This document shows positions 56,301-64,000 of a DNA stretch of 64,000 bases, piece after piece. Position numbers and translations under genes: made by a program. How positions within the stretch are numbered: the first letter of the stretch is position 1; every line of letters begins with the position of its first letter. The DNA lies in contig OX336343.1 of the NCBI GenBank assembly GCA_946902875.1, positions 11,777,361 to 11,841,360 on the forward strand, written 5' to 3'. This stretch comes from Nematopogon swammerdamellus. Taxonomy: Eukaryota; Arthropoda; Insecta; Lepidoptera; Adelidae. Under the pieces are notes generated by a model. It made no database searches and was not told the DNA's origin. It saw only the letters and a list, made by a program, of their open reading frames with translations.

Positions 56301-57353
56301 TGGTTAACGTTGGATATATTTGTTCTGCACAGTCCGTGTGGTTATTCTGTACCTAAAACTGAACTAATTATTTCCTTCTAGGAATTGTACATTCTTATTT
56401 ATTTTGTATGGAAGATTGAAGAACTATTGGAGAGGCATATGTCTAGCAGTGAACACTAAACCGCAGACTTGTTTAAGTGTGTTTAAAAATATTATAAAGG
56501 ATACGAATGATATTGGAGTCACATTTAAAATAATTTATTACGCCATAGAAAGAGTTTAATTAAAACATTAATAAACAAAAATCGTACCATCTTCAATCTT
56601 CTTAGTGTGATGGTGCGTGATGTACTTGAAAGCAGCGTTCAATTCCTTCGCTCTTGCCAACACGTACTCGATATGTCCACATTGTGCGATGATGTGCGCA
56701 CACGCGTAGCTAAACACAGCCTGGCCATTGCTATTGTTGATGGCGGGGAACATTTCACATTCCACTTCCATAGGAGACTCTTCGTCCTGCGGAATAGTTT
56801 ATTTATTTATTTATGGATCAAGGACATTTAAGAGTATCTTTTTTCAATTCTCACATTGCTTCGCATGATCGTCTGTTATATCAACATACATACATACCAC
56901 ACACGCTGTATCCCGACAATCAGGGTAAGCAGAGTAATCGGTGTATATCAACATTACTACAAAAATCACTCTGCAACAAATATATGGTAAAGTTGAGTAC
57001 TAATGCTAGGTATTATGTTTGGCGAAAAAAGGATTTCATTAAATTTTCTTGTTAGAAAAAAAAATGCAGTTACCTCCAGTAGATGTAGCAGGTGATGTAC
57101 ACACACAACCAAGTCAGGTTTCAAAAAAATAAAAATAAACTAAGAAGAATGTGCGTAAATGATGGGGGCATAGATGTACAGACACCATAATGCTTACTTC
57201 AATTTTCCCAAGCACAGCTGTCAGTTTGACAATAAGATCATCCGTAAGGCGGCCATCTTGACTGTAACGGCAGCTCGCGGCCAGCAGCGAGGGTATGAGC
57301 GCTACACAGTCTATCTTCGCTGTCCGCAAGTGCTGCTCCAGTTTTTCTATCAC
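53181..57353 (-). CDS. FANCI: Fanconi anaemia group I protein, C-terminal part (5' exons not in view)
   Basis: Exons in gene order: 57353-57198, 56786-56588, 56207-56040, 54911-54719, 53790-53652, 53302-53181. The C-terminus follows animal FANCI: KVLRDTRLVPRLVFAAEHF, then ANRTK|LNLGHYLPLGSARDF, RIKAAVLAEALR, an acidic stretch, and the basic end KRPGAKRRRR, likely a nuclear signal. FANCI pairs with FANCD2; monoubiquitination clamps the pair on DNA for interstrand crosslink repair. All junctions agree in phase except 56040 to 54911, where a short exon (about 11 codons in the human protein) seems to be missing from the model. The first two thirds of the protein are not found up to 64000. Confidence 0.87.
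53485..53612 (+). mobile_element. SINE family A, tail only
   Basis: AAGCACTGACATGTCACC ... TCAGTTTCCATAAAA in the last FANCI intron. Confidence 0.8.
53652..53790 (-). CDS. FANCI: FANCI penultimate exon
   Basis: LNLGHYLPLGSARDFRIKAA and a Gln/Glu/Asp-rich end. Acceptor TTTCCAG|TTG, donor G|GTGAGC, phase 0 to 1. Confidence 0.9.
53923..54322 (+). mobile_element. SINE family B, full length
   Basis: tRNA-like head (GCCGAGTGGTTTTGGCATCG; GAGGTTCGAATCCCGTCGGC), central domain, LINE-like tail and A-run. Confidence 0.87.
54460..54647 (+). mobile_element. RLE-LINE 3' tail, 5'-truncated copy
   Basis: Begins with the last codons of the LINE ORF (TTTCCCTGCGTCCTAG) and ends CACACCTTCCTG, near identical to 29885-30072. 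Confidence 0.9.
54719..54911 (-). CDS. FANCI: FANCI exon
   Basis: LERVLSTCGRPLSSVLDNLV and RLVPRLVFAAEHFSKNVILL. Donor AAG|GTTGAG. The acceptor TATACAG lies at the edge of an inverted-repeat element. Confidence 0.85.
54912..55082. repeat. 171-bp inverted-repeat element abutting a FANCI exon
   Basis: The left half (ATATACATATATTGTACGCG ... CATATGCGCCGCG) and the right half (GCGCAGCGCATGTGCTCGCG ... ATATGTATAT) are imperfect inverses. Confidence 0.6.
55628..55844. mobile_element. 217-bp TTAA-flanked GC-rich MITE
   Basis: TTAA on both sides (55624-55627, 55845-55848). Inverted ends GGCCGCTGCATACGTAGCGG continue with one mismatch for about 35 bp. The interior is rich in GGAGCGG. piggyBac-like target choice. 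Confidence 0.82.
56040..56207 (-). CDS. FANCI: FANCI exon
   Basis: ELLELDKSGVVQLCLVGGRL ... LYAQLTALVARLQ, resembling the FANCI helical region ending TTLTALV. Acceptor CCCCCAG|AG, donor C|GTACCT. Confidence 0.8.
56410..56460 (+). mobile_element. LINE-tail repeat, copy 3 (short)
   Basis: GAGAGGCATATGTCTAGCAG resembles the core of 31556-31640. Confidence 0.45.
56588..56786 (-). CDS. FANCI: FANCI exon
   Basis: DEESPMEVECEMFPAINN and CGHIEYVLARAKELN. Acceptor CCGCAG|GAC, donor G|GTACGA, phase 0 to 1. Confidence 0.8.
56884..56945 (+). repeat. dispersed repeat pair, copy 2
   Basis: Matches 10048-10125 (CCCGACAATCAGGGTAAGCA, GAGTAATCGGTGT). Confidence 0.6.
57198..57353 (-). CDS. FANCI: FANCI exon (most 5' one visible)
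   Basis: VIEKLEQHLRTAKIDCVALI ... LTDDLIVKLTAVLGKIE. Acceptor GATCAG|GTG, donor GAA|GTAAGC, phase 0 both ends. Confidence 0.78.
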
Positions 57354-58089
57354 CTGATCATTAGACATTTACAAGCAATTTTTTATAAAAAAATATTAAA
57401 TTGTGATTTTTACAACGGTGACAGTGTCACCGTGACACAGTTCAGACATAGAATGATGCATAGAAAGTGGAATTTTGCAATGGTGATTTGAATAAACATT
57501 AACACAGTTCTACGTACATTTTACACCATAGCATTGATTTTATAACCCTGTCGGGACAGATAGACCACTCCATATAACAAATTTGGTAACGTTGTAAATC
57601 GTAAAACCAACAGAGGGCGTTAATAATTTTTCTTGATGTTGTCGTAAAACAAACAGGTGGCGTTAATGTTTGTTAATACTTCTATACTAAGGGCGCTATC
57701 TAGTTGAAATACAACATGTATCTAGGTACCTTTAATTGTCACTAGGCTGTAGAATTACTGCTACTAGACAAAAGATGGCGCTTTCATTTATATTTATAAA
57801 GAACATTATTTATGTAAATTCCAAAATTTTTAATTATATTTGAATAATAAAATTATGACAATTTACAATTAAACTAACACTTATCAAATTAAATAAAATA
57901 AAAAAATGTTTTGAAAATTATTTGGTATACGGAACAAAATATTATTATGATTGTAATTTCCTGTTTGTGCGCTTTTAATAGATAGATCCACACAGATACT
58001 CTGTGGATAGAACGTATTTATTTAGTTGAACAGTTAAACAAATACTCGTCACTCTTCATTCTAATAATGTCAGCATTGTATGTAAAAAA
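57354..58089. other. AT-rich, unassigned
   Basis: No exon found on either strand. Several GGCG-containing 10-15-bp motifs (GAGGGCGTTAATA, GGTGGCGTTAAT) recur at 57615-57665. Confidence 0.5.
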
Positions 58090-58094
58090 AAAAA

Positions 58095-58300
58095 TATGAA
58101 AACTGCCTTAAAAAATTTATGAAATTAAAAAAATCGAACCCTAGAGTTGAAGGCGGTGCTAAAGAAGGCTACACAAATCACAAAGGATATCATCCACGCA
58201 TGTTTTCTTTCTTGTATCATTTTTGCTTGCTTTAGCACCGCCTTCAACTCTAGGGTTCGATTTTTTTTATTTCATACATTTTTGAAGGCGGTTTTTATAT
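58095..58300. repeat. foldback element with 66-bp arms
   Basis: The left arm (58098-58164) and right arm (58232-58298) are inverses with few mismatches, around CGAACCCTAGAGTTGAAGGC; loop about 67 bases. Confidence 0.85.
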
Positions 58301-59171
58301 ATTTTTTTAAATAGTTTTTTATTTCACAGTTTTTTTTGGAATTTTTTGCTATTAATGTACTCGGCGGAATCGCTCGACCTTCGGCCTCGCGATTCCGCCT
58401 CGCTTTCCAATCTGATCTCGACCAAATTAAAATGGAACCACGTCATGGTTATCCCATTTCAAACAAAAAAAAAGAATTTTCAAAATCGGCCCACAATAAT
58501 TGACGGAGTAATCGCGTAACAAACATCCAAAAAAAGAAAACATACCGTCGAATTGAGAATCTCCTAGGTCTAAAGTAAATTGCTCGTGATGACAAATTCA
58601 ACGAGCCCAAACACGATGGGTTTATCATGTGTAGTTTAGGAGTTCCTATGGCCACCTTCCGTCTCCATCATCAGACCAGCTCGATGGTACTCGTACTCGT
58701 ATTATAATATATTAAACGCATCTGGCCGGTCGGAAAAGATTTCAAATTTAGAATATTCATGAAACAAGGGTCCGAATATGAATGACAATATCGATTCATG
58801 TATTTCAATACAATGACAGAGAAAATTTCAAAATATTAGGTACCTATTCTACCTATTTAATACTTTTTAGTTCTAGTTTATTTTTTTTTTAAGTCGGTTT
58901 TATATTTTTAAAACAATATTACATAAAAAACAATAATCGAAATCGAATAATCGAAATCGGTTGAAGTGGTACAGAATTATTCGCCATGTGTCAAACTGCA
59001 AATTGCTGAAAAAGCCCACATCACAAAAGTTTTGCTGAAGGTAACCACACACCAATAGTATTTTGTTGCTTTTTCATAAACCGCTCAATCAATTTCAATA
59101 AAATTTCAATGGGAGCACCTCTGAAGTATGACCTACCAAACAAAAAAAGAATTTTCAAAATCAGCCCACAA
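58301..59171. other. intergenic or intronic, unassigned
   Basis: Contains a small hairpin GGCGGAATCGC/GCGATTCCGCC (58368-58403) and a twice-occurring stretch CAAAATC(G/A)GCCCACAAT (58481, 59155). No gene. Confidence 0.5.
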
Positions 59172-59175
59172 TTAA

Positions 59176-60479
59176 CACGTTGAACGCCATACGACCCACC
59201 GGTGGGCCTAGCGTACTTTTCGGTTCGGGCCAAGCCAAACTCATTATATCCGTAATTTTCATCAACTTGAGATTTTCATCACAAAGTTTATAAAATGCGG
59301 TAATTTGTAAGGAAAATAAAAATTTGCGACTTTTACCGTCTAATTTTCGAGATATAGCAGAAGGCTCACGGGTGGATCGTGTGGCCTCCTATGAAGGATT
59401 TGTATTTTTCTGTTGGCTGGGGCCGCGGGGTCACGCCGCGGCCCACCCGTTGCGCGCGCGCCGCGGACGCAGCGATCAATCCCGGTCCGGCTGCGTCGAC
59501 AATTGAGGATGTTTTACGCTTTTCTCGCCAAAAATGATTATTTTGAAGATTTCGAGTTAACACAAGAAGCGCTAACGCAGTTAGAAAACATCGAGATAGA
59601 TCTTCTGAACCGTAGTTTCGGAATAGATTCTATGAAGACGTAGTTCAACCAACGAAAAGAAGATGCTGTCGAATTCTTTTGTCGGAGAGTGAGGATAGCG
59701 ACTATGAAATGCATATAGAAAGACGGAAGAGAATGAAACACACTCTGGAAAGGAAAGAGGGATTGGCCAGAAAAGTGAGAAGAACATGTCACCAATGTTA
59801 TGCAAAGAACGTACCAATAATGGGTAGCAAACAGGCTAAAACCAAGTCGAAAAAAGTATCCACTTATTGCCAAAGCAGCCCAACTAAACCATTCCTTTGT
59901 TTGCCTTGTTTTAACATGACTCACGGATAATTCTTTATTGTTTATGGTTAAACCCTTTGGGGTTAAGATGATTGATTATTTTAAATAATGAAGTGTCATA
60001 ATGTTGTGATTGTTCAATTTCATAAATATTTTGTTTTGTTCAATTTCATAAATTATTTTCGTAATAAATAATGTCTTCTTATTTGGCAATGAAGAAAATT
60101 TTATGTTCATTTTTATTTTGACGAATATTTTCTTATTATTTTCTGGTTTTATTAATTCTATTAATACAAATATTATTTTCTACCTTATCGTTAAGAGCAG
60201 CCCTAGCATCGTTACAATTAACTTAATAAAAAACTACAAGTTTCTATTGGATTTGAAAACCACGCCGTCCGCTTCGACTACAAGGCCATGCGGCTCACTT
60301 CCATATTGGCTTTGTAGCTGCGCTCTGTGGCTTGTAGGAAGCGTTTACGTAGGCCCTCTCACGCGGCTCACCGGTGACCCCCATGCCCTGAATGGTTCAG
60401 TAAGTAAAGGCTCACCGGTGAGCGGTGAGCCCCGTGGCCCAAACGGAAATACTGGATTTTTCATGTGGCGTTGAACGTG
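59176..60479 (+). mobile_element. piggyBac-like relic
   Basis: TTAA at 59172-59175; inverted ends CACGTTGAACGCC and GGCGTTGAACGTG. The right TTAA is altered (TAAG). The interior encodes a transposase C-terminal zinc domain; the DDD core is missing. Confidence 0.75.
59679..59930 (+). pseudogene. piggyBac transposase C-terminal Cys-rich domain
   Basis: About 83 residues: SESEDSDYE acidic start fused to RKVRRTCHQCYAKN, VSTYCQSSPTKPFLCLPCF and NMTHG. The Cys pattern fits the PGBD C-terminal zinc-binding domain. The middle (catalytic) part is deleted and the N-terminal frame upstream has stops. Confidence 0.7.
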
Positions 60480-60559
60480 TAAGATTGTAATTTCCTGTTT
60501 GCGGTTTTACTCCGGTCCAAAGAATTTACAAACTCTTTGGTTGTACTTGGGTTGTACCT

Positions 60560-60740
60560 AGCTCCGCTTATTTGTTGTTATATCCGCTATAGTAACACAT
60601 ATTCTGTGAAAATTTCAACGGGCTTCCTATTACGGTTCAAGAGATACAGCCCTCGGATAGACAAACGGACGGACGGACAGACAGACTGCGGAGGCTTAGT
60701 AATAGGCTTCCGTACAGGGATACGGAAACCTAAAAATAAG
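60560..60740 (+). repeat. arthropod-type interspersed repeat fragment
   Basis: GTTCAAGAGATACAGCC ... ACGGACGGACGGACAGACAG ... GGATACGGAAACCTAAAAAT, a pattern widespread in insect genomes. Confidence 0.6.
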
Positions 60741-60884
60741 GGGTGAAATAGGGGTGAAAGTTTTTGTATGGGGAATCCATGATTTCTCTAGGTAAGGATA
60801 TGAAAATTTATTATCTAGGCTTTTGGCACAGATTACTCAATAGTTACTGCTTTTGGTAAGAAATAATGAATAATGGTCAGGAAG

Positions 60885-61620
60885 AGGAAGGGGGAGAGAA
60901 AAGAAGGGGGAGTGGGTGGGAGGTACGTTTGTCAGCCTGGGTAGCTCAGTGGTGCAGGCAACCCTGGGCGCGGTCAACACTTGGATGGGTGACCGCTCGA
61001 CCATTTGAGGCTGACCGTGGTTCGGATTCCACGTAAAACTGTAGCACCCTTCCCTTCTTACCTTACTAGGGTTGGTACCACCGCACTGAATAAAACGTAT
61101 GTCGAAACGGCTATGTAAATCAAAGAGATTTGATGTAAATAGTTTTTTCGTTTTTTTTCGTCCAGTTCAGTATAGCCGGCACGACATGTCCGACATCACG
61201 GATGTTGTAGGTGATGTATCCAACCATGTCAGTTTCCATAAAAAAAAGAAGAAGAGGAGGAGATGTATGGAGGGAGGAAGGGTTAGTGAATGAGGGTAGG
61301 TGTGGGGGAGGGAGGTAGTAGAGGGAACGAGGAGGAATGGATATCGAGGGAGTGAGAGGTTGAAAGGGGGAAGGGGCGGGGTAAGAGGGGGTTGCGGACA
61401 GGATGAGGGGTAGTAGGGGAGGAATGGAATGCGAGGGTGATGGGAAGGAGGGGCGACATGAGGGGAGGAAGGGAAGTAGGGAGAGAGGGAGGGAATGGGC
61501 GAAAGGGAAGGTGGCAAAGAGGGGGTCCGTGAAGGGTGAGGGGAAGGAGGGGAGGAAGGCGGGATCGAGGAGAGAAGACCGGGAGAGAGGTGAGTGAGAG
61601 ATGGGCGAGGAAGGAATCCC
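60885..61620 (+). repeat. G/A-rich (polypurine) tract split by a SINE
   Basis: 60885-60925 and 61255-61620 are almost wholly purine with many GGG/GGGG runs. SINE A sits between them. Confidence 0.8.
60934..61246 (+). mobile_element. SINE family A with chimeric head
   Basis: tRNA-like GGTAGCTCAGTGGTGCAGGC, 5S-like 60961-60997 (ACTTGGATGGGTGACCGCTC), B box GTGGTTCGGATTCC, body and tail TCAGTTTCCATAAAA. The central domain is partly deleted. Confidence 0.85.
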
Positions 61621-61644
61621 TTCCTTCCTCCCGAAAAAGATAGA

Positions 61645-61695
61645 GAATATAAGAGAAGCGATGGTTTATTATCAATTTTGCATTTAAATCAGATT
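61645..61695 (+). repeat. dispersed repeat, copy 2
   Basis: Resembles 121-186. Confidence 0.5.
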
Positions 61696-62258
61696 TACTA
61701 TTTTTTTATTTTATTCGTCGTCGTGTCGTCGTCGGTAAAATCTACAATTTTACAATTTTATATAAAATATCATTGACTTATATATTCTGTAAAGCTTATC
61801 ACAAATACATTAAACCCACCCTCTTTTAATCTCTTTGGTATAACACCACCAGCAGCATCGTAGATGGAAAAAATAGCCCTGGACTCAACTTTTTTTAATT
61901 CGGTGCCTGGACTCCCTACTTCATACTCAAAGACATTTTGTTCATACTTCAACTATTACTAAAACGAGACACCGCGATTATGGTAGTGTGCGTATCGCGT
62001 GAATACAGAACCGACCGTCTCAAGAGATCGCATCGATATTGTGTCATCCTTTTTCCACGCGCAGTAACCCGTATCGCTTGCCTGCACGCTCCACGCAAAC
62101 ATTTGCGTGTTCCAAAACAAGCGAACGTCGCGCTTCGATCGATAAATTGCCGCAACGGCTAAAAACTATGGAGGTGGCTTTTTACTTTCGAGCGACTGTA
62201 AGGAGAAAGGAAGTATTGTGATCGTCCAAAATGTCGAAGTTGAGAATGCGACTGATTT

Positions 62259-62492
62259 TTTTTTTTTTATTGAAACTGACACGGTTGGCTACATCACCTA
62301 CAACATCCGTGATGTCAGCCCATAACACCGGGTGAACTTGGTGCCACGTCAGTGCTTCCCTTCGGTCGTGCCGACTACACTGAACTGGACGGAAAACACA
62401 AACTATTTACATAGCCGTTTGGATCGACCTTTCATTCAGTGCGGTGGTACCAACCCGGGCGGGTTCCCTACCACCTAGTAATATAAGAAGGG
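62259..62492 (-). mobile_element. SINE family A, head missing
   Basis: T-run, TGAAACTGACACGGTTGG, body and part of the central domain. Confidence 0.8.
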
Positions 62493-62633
62493 GGTCATAT
62501 CCCTTAGTCGCCTTTTACGACATACACGGGGAGAGATGCAGTGGGGCTATTCTTTTAAAGTACCGGCCCCACACAGTACAGATTTGGGCTATATATCTGT
62601 CAACGATCCCAAAAAAGTGGTTTTGAGAAACAT

Positions 62634-62659
62634 GTATGTGTGTGTGTGTGTGTGTGTGT
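62634..62659. repeat. (TG)n microsatellite
   Basis: About 12 TG units. Confidence 0.9.
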
Positions 62660-63426
62660 CCGTCCAGCGACCTTGTGCCTAAACTGCTCAACCGATTTCG
62701 TTCAAAATTCGTATTTAGTAGTTTGAAATGATAATCTAGGGGTACCTTTTTTAGTTTTTTTTAATTAAAAAAAATAAGGGTAGCTGTCATACAAATTATT
62801 TCGTTGAGGTCGATTTTCTTATAAATGGCTAACGATTTTTATTATTATTATTATATTTAATCCATCGTGTTTGTTTCCGTTTTCAAAGGTGGTGAGGTAA
62901 AAAAATATAATTTTAAAGAAGGTATCTCCACTTTATCCTAACCGCACGCGCGTATTTGAATTGCACGCAGGTTTGGTTGGTGGGTATTTGGCAAAATTTG
63001 GCAACTAAAAATATAATAAGAAATAGGCATGCCATCTATAGACAAATAGGACAACTTAACTTTGGTCTGACATCTATGATGCAGAAGCGGCGAAATTATA
63101 CATTTTATCCGCCAAGCTCACGGACTGACAAAACATGAAAATATTTATTGGAAAAATTATGAAAACCTTAAAATACACTATTTTGAAATTTCTACTTAAT
63201 ATAAAATAATCTTTAAATTTAACTATGCTGTTCCCACTTAGCATCGTTCTATAATTAGCAGATTTAAAAATATAATAATTATTTAATTCAAATTCGATAC
63301 TCCTGGCGCCATCTTAGGACATAATTGAAGACTAATTTCATGTTACCTTTAAAACATCGCTGACGGTACATCTGACTCCCCCTATAAAATCAATGACCAT
63401 AGGTAATAATATTTCATCATTTACAG
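62660..63426. other. unassigned, probably intronic
   Basis: AT-rich with no gene seen; ends with the acceptor CATTTACAG of the next exon. Confidence 0.5.
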
Positions 63427-63637
63427 AAAGCTTACTTGTCACTGCAGTCGCATATTGTCACGGTCTCATGTTGCAGACACTTGTTCCTGTCACTAGGATC
63501 CAAATCATGTCTTTATGTAGACAAGTCCGGGACTTGCTATGGCAAATTTTGGATTCACTTACCTCTGGAGTGACTAAAAAGACTACTGAAGAAAAGTTCA
63601 GAGGAGAATGGGATACTATAGTGGAAACTGTGTTGAT
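63427..63637 (+). CDS. exon of an unidentified gene
   Basis: One clean 70-residue frame between acceptor TTTACAG and donor GAT|GTGAGT: SLLVTAVAYCHGLMLQTLVP, QIMSLCRQVRDLLWQILDSL, then EEKFRGEWDTIVETVL. It looks helical and soluble, like a helical-repeat protein. I do not recognise the family. It is on the strand opposite FANCI, and no partner exon is visible to the left. Confidence 0.6.
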
Positions 63638-64000
63638 GTGAGTGGTTGATGTTTATTACTGCCCATCTTCCTTTATTTTGTACCTTTTATAAACCGTGTG
63701 TTGTCCAAATAAAATTAAGCTGTGGGCGCTGCGATCACAAAGCAACAGTAATTCGAGGTCACTAGAACGCCTGCACTCAGAATGGTACAGCGAACTTCAT
63801 AAAAAATTGGGCAGTTAACTTTTGAATTTGACAGTTCAATGCTACGAATGTACATACTCGAGGGCATATCTGCATGTGCAGTCAAAACGCCGAGGGGGGC
63901 GGGAGTAATGTTTTTGAGTGCTGCCAAAGCGGTAGTGCGACTCTAGAAGCCTTTGCCAGCTGTCAAATGATGCTTGCAGTATTCAAAATGCTATTTTGCT
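63638..64000. other. right edge of window, unassigned
   Basis: No further exon recognised. Confidence 0.5.

Noticed and set aside
60103..60474. 123-codon frame
   Set aside because: AT-rich start and SINE-like codon use; it lies in the non-coding right arm of the piggyBac relic and matches no known family by eye.
61283..61675. 130-codon - strand frame
   Set aside because: It results from the purine-rich tract (Pro/Ser/Leu-rich low complexity).

Overview
This window looks like insect nuclear DNA, most likely from a moth or butterfly (Lepidoptera). Genes are split by introns and buried in transposable elements. The element set fits that group: a Kabuki/CsRn1-type LTR element, Jockey and RNase H-bearing LINEs, RLE-type LINEs, piggyBac-, hAT- and pogo-like elements, and a Helitron-like family ending in AAAGCTAG. 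The order is inferred from repeat style only; no species is claimed.

Two host genes are recognised. WDR81 (BEACH plus WD40, an endosome/autophagy regulator) runs on the + strand from 7028 to 42527. I resolved 19 coding exons whose splice phases all agree and sum to exactly 2,171 codons. The 3' part of FANCI (Fanconi anaemia ID2 complex) is on the - strand, 57353 down to 53181, ending in a basic tail; its N-terminal exons are not visible. A well-formed coding exon of an unidentified + strand gene lies at 63427-63637.

Layout. 204-4630: intact gypsy-type element with identical 181-bp LTRs. 4631-7027: small inverted-repeat elements, including a 66-bp palindrome with an 8-bp target duplication. 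7028-42527: WDR81. Its intron 5 holds a Jockey LINE (13866-23098) with an RNase H LINE (17295-21725) nested in its gag, both with visible target duplications. Intron 6 holds an RLE-type LINE (26527-30072) and a 701-bp hAT-like element ending 32 bp before exon 7. 42990-53180: a Helitron-like composite with an inverted satellite array, LINE fragments, and a 3.46-kb hAT-like element (49604-53060) that other elements have entered. 53181-57353: FANCI with intronic SINEs and MITEs. 57354-64000: a piggyBac relic, a foldback hairpin, a purine-rich tract and more SINEs.

Most unusual are the SINEs. One family has a chimeric promoter head: a tRNA-like start, a piece matching the internal control region of 5S rRNA, then a tRNA-like B box. 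A second family has a purely tRNA-like head, yet both share a central domain. The tail of the second family resembles the tails of LINE fragments in this window, which suggests a modular SINE/LINE partnership.
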